A stretch of DNA of 64,000 bases from Favolaschia claudopus (Eukaryota > Basidiomycota > Agaricomycetes > Agaricales > Mycenaceae): the NCBI GenBank assembly GCA_037176885.1, contig JAWWNJ010000006.1, positions 744,001 to 808,000 of the forward strand, in the 5' to 3' direction. Made by a program: the position numbers and the translations under genes. Numbering within the stretch: the stretch's first letter is position 1; the number at the start of each line of letters is the position of its first letter. The notes beneath the pieces were generated by a model that was not told the DNA's origin, ran no database searches, and saw nothing but the letters and a program-made list of their open reading frames with translations. Shown here piece by piece: positions 1 through 9,535 of this stretch.

Positions 1-420
1 CTTGGCCACAGGCCCCTGGATTGGTTGAGCTGCAATTGAGCGAAAGATAATATGCAAAGGTCTGAAGTCGCTCCTATGCTAGACTCGAAGAGGGAAGTTC
101 CAGTGGTTTTGTCGCCTTCGAGTCGAACTTTGAAAGGCATCTGAAATCTGAATTGAATTTGAATCTTGACCGAGTGTGGAGGGGATCTTGAGGGGATCTC
201 CAATCCTGAGCTCCATAACATGAAAGGGAGCCCAGAGACAGGGAAAACAAGGTGAGAAGATGTAGTGTTGTCGCTGTTGGGCCTGGATTGACCACGGAGC
301 AGCCGTGTCAAAACAAAGTCACGGCGAGGTTGAAGTTGAACACGGCAACCGGCCCGGTGTTTGTTGAATCAACACGTCAGAGGCAAACACTGCCAGATCA
401 AGCTATCGAAAAATTTTATC
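1..420. other. 5' flank without a recognised gene
   Basis: No recognisable coding sequence. The stretch lies upstream of TSR2 and presumably holds its promoter and 5' UTR. A 73-codon minus-strand frame (74-295) starts with a hydrophobic stretch, but it has no visible family and I do not call it. Confidence 0.5.
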
Positions 421-1008
421 ATGAACGACTCCGCCCAGCCTACTGCCAGCGCTGCGCCGCCGCCCTCCTCCGTACTTTTCGCGCGGGGTGTGATAGCGCG
501 CCTTGCAACTTGGGACACCCTCCGACTTGCTGTACAGGAGGGCTGGGGCGGTTCCGGCGCATCGCAAAAACGAACTTGGCTCGCGTCCGTTATCGTCGAC
601 GCTTTTGAAGAGACTGTTCCAACACCAGACGACCAATACGTCGAGGAAATCCTTGTTCAGGTTCTTGCGGATGAATTTGACACCGATCTCGAGGATGGGA
701 GCGCGGAAGCCGTAGCAGTCGATGTTGTACGATTATGGGAGGACACCCGCCTCGGACGCGACGAGCTGGTTCTTAGATTCGAATCGAAGGCCGATAGCAT
801 GCATGGGAAGCGTGCAGTTGCGCAGGAAATTCCGAATAATGATGCGGATGAGTGGGAGGACGAGGAGGGGGACGAAGATGAGGATGAGGATGCTATGGAC
901 GAAGAGGAAGAGGTTCCAAAGCTGATGGAGCCCCGGCAACGGGATGGGCCAGAGATTGACGAAGATGGTTTTACGCTGGTGAAGGGGAAGGGCACAAGTC
1001 ACAGATGA
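421..1008 (+). CDS. TSR2: Pre-rRNA-processing protein TSR2
   Basis: Single-exon gene for 195 residues. Residues ~29-110 form a WGG/Tsr2 domain: a W-DTLRLAVQEGWGG block, then a helical stretch with W-LASVIVDAF and a D-Y-EEILVQVL segment. Residues ~140-165 are a long Asp/Glu run, followed by the short conserved tail DEDGFTLVKGKG. Tsr2 family members act as chaperones that carry ribosomal protein eS26 to the 40S precursor and support 20S pre-rRNA processing. I chose the ATG at 421. The frame is open from 361, but only with a TTG, and homology starts after 421. It converges on the UbiA gene, with 274 bp between the stop codons. The acidic tract fits a protein that binds a basic ribosomal protein. 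Confidence 0.9.
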   Translation: MNDSAQPTASAAPPPSSVLFARGVIARLATWDTLRLAVQEGWGGSGASQKRTWLASVIVDAFEETVPTPDDQYVEEILVQVLADEFDTDLEDGSAEAVAVDVVRLWEDTRLGRDELVLRFESKADSMHGKRAVAQEIPNNDADEWEDEEGDEDEDEDAMDEEEEVPKLMEPRQRDGPEIDEDGFTLVKGKGTSHR

Positions 1009-1282
1009 TCGTGCGTTTGTTGATACATTTTGCGTCACAAAACTAATTTCTTTCAGTTTGTAATATTTCATGCAAAATTTTACGCGCTGTACTATATGTA
1101 TTAGATTGGGTCAATGGGTTACAGACTTTATTTTGGCAAAAAGACTCCGTGTGGTTATCTCAATTCGTTGAGCGTTCGACTTGTCATATTCGTCTGATTT
1201 TGTCTATGCTCATGGGAGACAGTCGTGTATTGGATTTAAGTTGGAGCCCAATACATCGGAATCCAATTGTACATGGTTGACT

Positions 1283-2510
1283 TCAGACCGCGATCCCGCC
1301 CACGACTCGGTGATAAATAGCATCTATCACGAAACCCCCCAGAATGATTTCGCCGACGAGCGGTGTTAACAGGAAAAATTCTTTGCAGCCGGAAGGTGAA
1401 TCGATGTCGGTGTGGAGCAAAGTCGACAGCAAGAGGACGCCTGCGGCTGCAACGCCGACATAGAAGGGAGTTCCCTGGCTATTCAACATGCCTCCGTAAA
1501 TCAGGAGGCCGAGAAAGCCCAACGCAGTCGCTGTGCAAATCGCGACCGTATAATCGCCACAGAAAAGAGCCGGCGAGTGAATACCAATTCTCTTGTCGTC
1601 GATCTTATCCTAATGCTAAAATCAGCTATGCACGAACCCTGAAAGCAAGCCGACCTACTTGGTGCTGGTAAACGGTTTCATAGGTAATTGTCCAAAGGCA
1701 GGTACAACAATAAATTGGACCTAAAATATGCCACGGTACTGAACCATCCTGGCTCAGATCGGCCCAACCCATGAAGATGCCAACGTTGAACATGAGTCCC
1801 TAGTGACCAGATGAGTTTTTCGAACTCGGTCAAAAATGTTCAATCTCTTACTAATGGAATGGGCGCAAGATTTGTCCAGCGCTTTCGCCATGTCAGCATC
1901 GGTCAGTAGGTACATCTTCTTTCGAATCATACCTTGCAGGTCGGATAAATTATATACAATGGCCATACTGTCATAGACACGAATAGACTATTCTCTTCGT
2001 GAGCAGCTTCCTTACAATCACGATGTTGAATGGCTTACGCGGTTTTGCTCAAGATTTTCGTTGCCAGATAGGTACCCAACACGACTTGAATGCAAAAGAA
2101 AATCCACGCGCGAACAACGGTTATATCCCCTCGAGGAATTGGCCGATTCTTTGTCCGTTCGACCATTGCATCGATATCGTAGTCGAGAAGATCATCGATG
2201 GTCATGATCTGCCAACACAGGTGAAAATTCTGCTTTGTCTGTATCGTGCCATCCTTACCAGCGATTTGATTCCAAAGCACAAAGGAACGTAGATGAGGGC
2301 TCGAATGAGCACATCTAAGGCCTTGATATCGCTCTGAGCGCGATAAACCATTGCGATGGACCAAGCGGTAGGAAGCCATACGACGAAAAACCCGATGTTG
2401 TTGTGCAGGCGACAGAGCTCCCAACAGGCACGCATTTCGGTGAAGCTCGGAGTCGCAAAGACGCCATTCAGGGCTGTAAAATATTTTGCTTCTGTTTGCA
2501 GGATGCTCAT
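1283..2510 (-). CDS. UbiA-family polyprenyltransferase
   Basis: Six exons (2510-2259, 2208-2039, 1987-1933, 1881-1852, 1799-1659, 1609-1283) join in frame to 324 residues; the introns are 49-52 bp with consensus borders. Both Asp-rich catalytic motifs of UbiA enzymes are visible: DDLLDYDID followed by ERTKNRP in exon 2, and YQHQDKIDD spanning exons 5 and 6. They bind Mg-prenyl diphosphate. Hydrophobic helices occur throughout, as expected for this multi-pass membrane family, which transfers prenyl chains to aromatic or related acceptors (Coq2/UbiA in ubiquinone synthesis, meroterpenoid prenyltransferases). The DIDSPSGCKEFF segment and the missing mitochondrial presequence suggest a Coq2-like paralogue rather than Coq2 itself; that is inference. 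The ATG at 2510 is the first in frame. The gene is divergent from the methyltransferase gene at 3045. Substrate unknown. Confidence 0.88.
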
Positions 2511-3044
2511 GGCAATGGGTGAGATGTAATCGGTAAACACCAATCTGAGTCCTCTCTCATTCTTTTATGATCATTTATACTGCACCCAGAAATTCCCTTT
2601 CCCCTGCAATTCAACGGAGTCTCTAAATCGAACCAAGTTCAACGTGAATCGTAGAAAGATTGATCGTGGCTCACAGACTGTCATACCGTGCGGTACGCCC
2701 CTGCCGTATTTCACAAGAATTCGATGGAAATCCCAGCACCGATCCGCCGACGAACCCTCATCTGAGAAGTCGATCTCTTGTGCCTCTCTATTTCTATCCG
2801 TATCAGCTAATTCCGGCTCCTTTCAAGGCTGTTTAACGCATGTTCAGTTGGCAGGTTTTGATGCTTTCTGTATTCAGGCGACTTCTCGACCACATCCGCA
2901 ACATAAAGAATACTCCTACCCGCGCGTATCGCGTTTCTTCCCAAAAAAAATCCAATGTTTTACGTATCCAGACGCGCGCACAAGTCTGATAACGCGTCAA
3001 ATAAAACGACACATCGACAAGACTCGTCGATTGAAGCCCCCCTA
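2511..3044. promoter_or_regulatory. Divergent intergenic region between UbiA and methyltransferase genes
   Basis: A 534-bp gap between two divergent start codons, so both promoters should lie here. No clear TATA box is visible. Open frames in it (for example 2644-3045) have no family resemblance. The upstream in-frame codons at 2955-3044 could extend the methyltransferase N-terminus, but they read as hydrophilic leader sequence. Confidence 0.4.
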
Positions 3045-3806
3045 ATGTCTTTCTCCAAAATGCTCGTCATTTCCGCTACGACTCTCAGTTTACACATATC
3101 CTCGACCTCGCCCAATCCTCCACTCCGAAAGTCTGAGAGGACGATCGAACGGACCACCTTCGAGTTCATCCTTGTCTCTCCTGCGTTGCGCCTCATGCAG
3201 AAAGCAAGTATTTTTCTTCCTCTTCTTCTGATAAGCGCCTGACAACAGACGCAGGCTTTTTATTGGGGCTCAGCCATTGCAGAGGCGGCCATAATCATTG
3301 CCTCGTCGTACCCTCCATCCACACTGTCTCAATCAATCATCACTGTGTTTGCTCTCGGTGGCGAACCGCCTAGTAGCTGCCTCAACCGAACCCTCTTCCT
3401 TGGATCGTTTCTCACAATCAGTGGGGCACTTGTTCGCATTCTATCCTACAGCGCTTTAGGAAAATATTTCACCTTCGAGGCGGGCATCTCCCACGACCAC
3501 ATTCTCATAAAAACGGGACCGTATTCCCTCGTTCGCCATCCCGGCTACGCTGGCGCTGTCCTGGCGTATTTAGGTTTACTCGTGTATTATGCAAGTCCTG
3601 GATCGTGGTTCATCGAATGCGCGCTGAAAGGCAGTGTAATTGGTTTCTTATCTGGCACAACCTTTGTCTTTTCGATGTCTCTCGTGGTTGCTGGGCTTTT
3701 GTCCAGGATATCGAAAGAAGAAGCCAGACTCCAGTCGAAGTTTGGGTTGGAGTGGGATATGTGGGCCGCACGAGTACCGTACATTTTGGTTCCGTGCATC
3801 TACTGA
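3045..3806 (+). CDS. Isoprenylcysteine carboxyl methyltransferase (ICMT/Ste14)-like membrane protein
   Basis: Two exons (3045-3203, 3255-3806) give 236 residues. The C-terminal half has the ICMT/PEMT signature: H-ILIKTGPYSLVRHPGYAG, then a hydrophobic helix, then R-SKEEARLQSKFGLEWDMW followed by RVPY and a terminal Y. Family members are ER-membrane enzymes that methylate the prenylated C-terminal cysteine of CAAX proteins with S-adenosylmethionine. The intron 3204-3254 starts with GC (GCAAGT) rather than GT and is 51 bp; removing it keeps the frame. The last ~65 bp of this gene and its 3' flank were copied into each 9.4-kb unit (from 13272, 22696 and 32120). A Ste14 orthologue and a lineage-specific ICMT-like paralogue are both possible. 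Confidence 0.85.
3204..3254 (+). other. GC-AG intron of the methyltransferase gene
   Basis: The only junction that joins the two methyltransferase exons in frame uses the donor GCAAGT after an AAA codon and the acceptor ACGCAG. GC-AG introns are a known minor class of U2-type introns. Confidence 0.7.
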
Positions 3807-3907
3807 AACAATATCAATTGACAGTACTTACAAGCTGTAGTAGCACCTGAACCCGACAGATTCCTGGATGCGGGAAAATATATTTCGACCTTGATTTCTA
3901 GTCTTGT

Positions 3908-4362
3908 GTTTACCGCGGGGGTCCGATGGTGTAGCCAAAGTTTTATCTAATATCATGTAAGCAGAATTCGAGTCGCGTAAATATCCTCTCAACAGCGTGA
4001 TTTTTGTAAAGTTTTGGTGGGATACTGGATCTATATGACTTAAACTACGATCCTGCTGCCTCAGAATTATGAAAAGGGTGTCGCGATATCTTGTTCACAA
4101 TACCCGCATTTTCGGTCTTGGGCTTTCGGCCGAAGCGGGTCCGACTTCGCAGGAACATGTTCGGAACCTGCTTTTCTTCAAACCGGGCTGTAGATATCTC
4201 AAAAAGTGTTCCAGAACACTGCTCAGATGTTGAAAAGAGTATAATATCTTGTAATCAAGCTTGTATTGGGAGGAGAGGACCGCTAGAACAAAGTTCGGAA
4301 GTTGCCGGCTTACATGATATTAGATAATAACATCAGTACACGATCAGACCCCCGCGGTAAAC
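3908..4362. mobile_element. MITE A: non-autonomous DNA transposon with ~54-bp terminal inverted repeats
   Basis: The left end begins GTTTACCGCGGGGGTC and the right end is its reverse complement GACCCCCGCGGTAAAC. Similarity continues inward for about 54 bp with a few mismatches, including a shared inner block (TATCTAATATCATGTAAGC on the left). The 455-bp element has no transposase. I cannot see a convincing target-site duplication, so superfamily assignment is open. It sits just downstream of the intact methyltransferase gene, in the spacer before DUF6534 copy P. Confidence 0.75.
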
Positions 4363-4429
4363 AACAGACTCTATGTAGCGAGGGCACCGAGCTCAAATAC
4401 ATAGAGCGTCTGTCTAGGAGAGACTACTT

Positions 4430-5004
4430 GATTTCAACTTTCTGCCCGGATATCACCGAACGTTTACCACGAATGCATCGTGTGCCTGATCTCCATCACC
4501 TTCCACCAGAACCACCATCCTGAACACCGTTCTTGAACAAGATTTGGAATCACGACGAGAAGGCCTCGAGCCTGCGGTTGATCTGTCACCTTCAGTCACT
4601 CGCTAAAATCTACCGCTCCCTCAATCTACCGATTCCAGGGCAAGGTTTCTCGACATCAAATGTTCACACTGGTCGCTACCAATGCCAGACTACCGACTAA
4701 TCAAGTTCTTAGAACAGGGCCAGAATCGAAAACCTTCTGCCGAGCTCAGCTTGAGACCCCCAAGATGTTCTCTGCCGCGGCCGACAGGAAGCCTCCGCAT
4801 GAACGAAAGAAAATGGAAATGTGATGCCTCAACTTAACCCATCTCCACTGATCTCCAACATATACCCCATATTCGATTTTCCAGAAGTCGGTCAGTTAGA
4901 CTATAGTCATATTGTAAATCGTGAATTCGATCTGCCTTACAAAGGTATTTATGGCTGGCGTCCTCAAGACTTGAGGCCAGTTCTCGCTTCATCACACTCC
5001 CTCA
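4430..5004. other. 5' flank of DUF6534 copy P
   Basis: The segment is homologous to 13873-14430 (and the later copies) with scattered substitutions and small indels. It carries a conserved long open frame (4821-5153) that overlaps exon 1 of the DUF6534 gene in another frame; I treat that as incidental. Probably promoter and 5' UTR of the membrane-protein gene. Confidence 0.45.
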
Positions 5005-6193
5005 ATGTCGAGCCCGCTCGATTCGACGTACGGCGCCTGGCTCATCTCTCTCGTACTGGAAATATTTCTTTATGGCATGGGCGTTCTTCAATGCTGGAAC
5101 TATTTCGCTGCTCAGCCCACCGATATTGTGCCCGTGAAGGTTACGGTGAGTAGCTATCGTTTCTCTTCGTATTTGTGATCTGAGTGCGTCTGCTAGGTTC
5201 TCGTCGTTTTGTGAGGCCATTGATTGTTCCTCCGATATAATGAATGACCTATCTTTTTTTTAGGTTTCTGGAGACTGTTCAAGTCGTTTTCTTCTTCCAC
5301 TCGTCCTACCTCCGCTTTGTCAAGGGTTTCGGAACAGTTCAAACGAATTTGATCTGGCATGTTTTCCTCCCTGTTCAATTGTACGATTCGGAGCTAACGA
5401 TGACTATGGAATCAAAGGGATGATTCGGTACGGTACATTGTCCTCAACTTTGCCCTGGAAGTGACTTTCTTCGATCAAGCTACAACTTTTGGCTGCGGTG
5501 AGTATCAACCTATATTCGATCAGATAAGGCCGGCCCTGAACTCTCATTAACAGTATCTTTCTGCTTTCATTGTGCAAATGTGCGATCGACAGCCTGAGCT
5601 GTATCATGTCGCTGAGCTGATCACCTCTCCATAGCTATTTCGCGAGTCGCATTCATCGACGTAGGTCTTGCTTACATTCAGACATCCGTGACGGCCCGGG
5701 TTCAGAACTTTCTTTAGTGACCAAGGGGCGCAACAACTTCAGCCTTTCCGCGTTCGGGATATACATCATTGTAAGTACGTTTGCCTACTGCTCCCCAGCG
5801 AATCTAATCCTTCTCTTCCCGCAGCTTCTGCTTGCCGTGGTCGAAATTGGTACGGATGTTGCTTGTTACCCGACAATGTTTTCTTCTTAGTGCCCGTCGG
5901 TTGCAGTCGCAGGCATTTACCAAACTATCTGGTCGTACGTCTTGATTTCTTCAGCTATTTCTTCGATCTGACCTTCTGGCAGATATCAGCTTCGCAGTTA
6001 CTTGAACCTCGGCACAACTAAGGTATTTCCGCTGACCTCTCGATCCCCTGACTGGCGTCTTCTGAAATCGGTGTTTCAGGCCATCACAACCCTTCAAGCT
6101 GCGGCATCCTTGGCCTGCGACATGCTGATCACACAGACGCTTGGTTCCCAAAAAGGAAATTCGCAAACACTCTGCACGGCCTGCTCACGCTAA
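5005..6193 (+). pseudogene. DUF6534 membrane protein, truncated copy 1 (paralogue P)
   Basis: It starts MSSPLDSTYGAWLISL like the complete copy at 33279. Exons follow for the first transmembrane helices, then FLETVQVVFFFHSSYLRF, QLLAAYLSAFIV and LQAAASLACDMLIT. Homology to the full gene stops at about 6133 (GATCACA); after that the frame runs 17 codons into unrelated segment X and ends at TAA 6191-6193. It therefore lacks the part of the DUF6534 domain after LIT, including the LPDTLWFFLGLAPSSKLYMNS block. Left of position 5669 it differs from the other copies; right of it, it matches copies 2 and 3. A truncated membrane protein could still be expressed, but loss of the C-terminal domain makes a pseudogene the likelier reading. 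Confidence 0.7.
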
Positions 6194-6325
6194 GGCATGC
6201 GTCGCCAAGGCGTACTGCGTCGCCCATTTTGTCTAGCTTTATAGCTGAGGGCTCGCGCACGGACCTCTTGTTTGTTTGGGGATTGACTGCCGGGGGGAGA
6301 AAATTTGGATTTTGGAGGTGCGTGA

Positions 6326-6432
6326 ACGCGTTTTCCCGTGATTTGACGCGTCGTTTGGGCAGGGGAGGAGGGGGACGTGTTGGGGGAGTTTGGAGAAGTC
6401 GAGGGACGCGTCGAGACGCGTTAATTACGCGT
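6326..6432. promoter_or_regulatory. Cluster of five ACGCGT boxes
   Basis: ACGCGT occurs at 6326, 6346, 6406, 6416 and 6427, five times in 107 bp. ACGCGT is the MluI cell-cycle box bound by MBF (Mbp1/Swi6-type) factors in fungi. The cluster recurs in the other units at +9424 and +18848. A regulatory role is inferred from motif density only. Confidence 0.4.
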
Positions 6433-6744
6433 TATTTGGGTAAAATAGTCAATATATTCATTTCTACGGAATACAAGTCCGAGTGAGATTTTTATCAAGT
6501 CGGATTGAGGCGATTGTCAGCGTCATGGCGATATTTGAGAGTTGGAGTCGGTCTCGGGAAGAAAAACGTCGTCTGAGCGGAGTTTGGAGGTACCAAGTCC
6601 GAAATACGTCGTCTTGGCAAAATCTTCAAGGCATTTGAGATTTCAAAGTCTTCAGTTGCAGGACTCGCTGTTTTCGGACTTGGAGTCGAAATTCAGGGCA
6701 TTGTCGAGGGTAAGAGGGCCGGAATTTGAAGGCAACTCGGTCGC

Positions 6745-7220
6745 GGGAAGCAAATACGTCGTCTCGGCGCAATTTTCGCATATACAAGGCCTCCAATCAG
6801 TCAGTGGGATCGAAACAGATGGTTAGGAGCTCACCTTTCCAGTTCAGCGGGAGTTCGGCCTCGAATCTTGAATGCCGAGTCAAATTCTTGCTCGCGGGAC
6901 GAAGATATATACAATAATCGATGTAGAAGGACATGCACGGCGCTCGCGGGAGTGCGAAAAATCGAATTTCGAAAAAGCTGACTCCCCAGTGCGGCAGGAA
7001 TGCGAGATCATTGGATAAACTGTAAGGCAGAGATCAGTATTATTGAACACATGTAATAGAACCCTCGGTCGCGGGAAATCGAGACATAGAGTCATCGCAA
7101 AATGCAAAGCAAAGTTGAAATGAAGTCACCAAGATATCTTACCGAGCATCAGAGGCGCTCGCGGGAACGCGATCCGTATAGTAATCGATGTTGAACCCAG
7201 CATTCAGGTCGCTCGCGGGA
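6745..7220. repeat. Dispersed CTCGCGGGA repeat family in X
   Basis: Related blocks sit near 6745, 6892, 6944, 7069, 7162 and 7210. The best pair (7162 and 7210) shares CTCGCGGGAACGC, then a CCGTATAG/CTGTATAG block and CGATGTTGA. Spacing is irregular (about 50-150 bp). The blocks lie in the minus-strand exon-like area, with probable minus donors near 6834 and 7140. Confidence 0.55.
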
Positions 7221-7423
7221 ACGCAATCTGTATAGTCTTCGATGTTGAGGGTCTTCGTAGGGCAGCAACGTAACATGCGGTAGCTTTGTTACAATTAGAA
7301 AGTAGATTGAGATAATGGAAGAGTGTTGGACGCACCAAAACACTTTGTTTCACTAACCCAACTCGGAGGGTTGGCCCTCGAACGCGGCCGATGTGCGAGA
7401 CACAACTGGTTTGATGTAAGTTA

Positions 7424-8572
7424 GCGCCGCTGCGCGGCACCGTCGACGACGACGAGAACATTGTTAGTTGAACGGCGGTGGAGCCGATGCAGCGAAGTCG
7501 AGGGATGTGGGTTAGCCTGCCGGCAGCCAAAATCCGGATGAAAAAGCTCTAAAATAGCGTCAAACTTAGGATAAAATGAACACAGAATGAAAGTACTCGA
7601 ACATACCTCGAGTATACTCTGGCGCCGCTGCGCGGCGCGTCAACAGCGCCCGAAGACTCGTGGGAGAGCGGGAGAACCGCTGGATTGAGGTCGAGGAGGC
7701 GGGGTTAGCCTGCCGGCGGCAAAAACTCGCCGCCAAAGGTCTGCAAAGTTTGTCGAATTAATGCAACAAAGTGAACTAAAAATGGAGCGTACCTGGTACA
7801 TACTTAAGAAGAGCGGGCGCCGCTTCGCGGCGCGCTCGCGGTGAGGGGTGGTTTGCAATGACAGATCCGTCGATTTGAACTCGGCGGCGTCGGCTTGCCT
7901 GCCGGCGGCGAAATCAACTTCAAAAACTACTCAGCAAGTCTTCAATAGAGGTAAAGAAACAATCACATACCTCCAAGACCTCTGAGATATCATGTTAGCG
8001 CCGCTGCGCGGCGCCGAAAACGACCCCGAACTTGCTCAGCGCAGCGAAAGCCTTGTGTTGAAGTGATAGAGGCGTGGTTTGCCTGCCGGCGGCCAAAACG
8101 CGTTCAAAACCTGCTCAAAAAGACCGTCAGAATATACAGTCAGAGGATGAAAGTCGAGTGGCTCACATATGAAAAGTTGTTGAAAATCAACGCCGCTTCG
8201 CGGCGCGCGCGTTTGGTATTCAAAAGCTCGAATCAGCGGGTCGTGAACGATGTTGAAGTCGGATCCGAGGGCGAGAGAGCCTGCCGTCGGGCGAAAGGAG
8301 CTCGAAAGTCCACCGAAAAGGTCATCAGAACAAGAGAAAAGTTTAGGAGAGTGGCACATACCTTATGAACACAAAGAGACGAGCACCGCGAACGGCGCTC
8401 GCGATCAAAAAGCGCAAATCCGTTGGTTTGAGGTTGGAGTGGCGCGACTGGCCTGCGGCGGCAAAAACGAAGCCGAAAAACAGCTAACGAAGGCGTTAGA
8501 ACAACAGAGAAAGATGAATCAGAGACGAGCTGAACATACCTGAAAGATTTGGAGGAGTGGGCGCCGCGGCGC
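7424..8572 (-). repeat. Array of seven hairpin modules, ~180-198-bp period
   Basis: One hairpin per module at 7424-7440, 7622-7638, 7817-7833, 7998-8014, 8191-8205, 8381-8400 and 8561-8572, spaced 180-198 bp. Typical plus-strand forms are GCGCCGCTGCGCGGCGC and GCGCCGCTTCGCGGCGC: a 7-bp stem with a 3-nt loop that varies. Module 6 has a different stem (GAGCACCG, CGAA loop, CGGCGCTC) but still folds; module 7 is a 12-bp perfect palindrome. Each module also has a CCTGCCGGCGGC-like block about 80-100 bp to the right. Between these elements the modules have diverged. The array recurs at +9424 and +18848. Confidence 0.75.
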
Positions 8573-9278
8573 GTGGACGGCACGAGAGCTGGTGAGCGGT
8601 GGCGTGCCAGCGAATTAAGTTGGTGGAGCGTGGGGCTCGAATGGAATCGAAGTAGTCTGAAAAGATCGTCAGCGGTGAGTTGGATGTTGAAGGAGAACGA
8701 AAGCTCACCTGTGAGTATTTGGCGTTGAGTTCAACTCGAGAACTCGACGACGTGGGGGTTGAAGAGAGGAGCTTGGATATGTCGAGGAAGCGCTGGATGG
8801 GGCGGTTGGGCGCTGAAGAAGGGAGAAGTAGGGAGGAAGTTAAGGAGGTGGAGAGCGAGGTGGTGGTGGTTGAAGTATGGAAAGAGCTGCCGTGATTTGG
8901 TTGAGTTGCCGTGCAATCAAATCAAACAGTCAACAAAATAGATGCACATACCCGTGTCATAGCCCTGAGCAACGCGTCTTCCGCCGATTTATTAATAGTT
9001 CCGCTGTATCTGCGTTGCATCAGCGTCGCTATTTCGGAAGGCTGGATTAGGACGGTCGCGTACATGTCGAAATCGAGTCATTCGACGAATCAGCCAAATC
9101 CTGAATTAGATTGTGGTGAGCCTAGACAGTTGAGACGGGAAAGCGCTAACGAGAAAGCGCTAACGGCGCGTCAAAGAGAACGCAGGTTTTGACGCTCATA
9201 GCGTCTCGCGTCGGAAGGAACGAGAGATTCCCAATCCAAATGAAAATCAACGAGAATGGCATATTTATGCCAAAGAGA

Positions 9279-9535
9279 CGAAAATGAAGAACAAGAAAGC
9301 TCACCTGAACATGAACGGCCCCGCTTTATCCTACAATCTAAGTAGGAAGCGACAGAGGGGACAATCGTATTGTAAATTCGCATGCTCGCGTCGTAAAGCA
9401 ACGAAAAATTCTGATTTCAGACGAAAATCATCAATCAGGATGGGATATTTATCCCAAAGAAACGAAAATCAAGGGCAAGAGAGCTCACCTTAATCAAGAG
9501 GCCCAACTCTATTCCATAGTCTAGGTAGGAAGCGA
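9279..9535 (-). repeat. Two ~185-bp minus-strand modules with a shared mini-exon
   Basis: Both modules carry on the minus strand the core CGCTTCCTAC(C/T)TAGA followed by a purine-rich stretch and a GTGAGC donor (donors near 9488 and 9304). An adjoining block reads ATGGGATATTTATCCCAAAG in one and ATGGCATATTTATGCCAAAG in the other: a short inverted repeat kept in both although its bases changed in step (GGGATA/TATCCC against GGCATA/TATGCC). That paired change supports selection on base pairing, though two copies are weak evidence. Confidence 0.5.

Noticed and set aside
7424..8572. Hairpin modules as protein-coding repeats (frames with AAGRLT-like strings)
   Set aside because: The similar peptides come from DNA similarity only. 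Frame is not preserved between modules and stops interrupt every frame.
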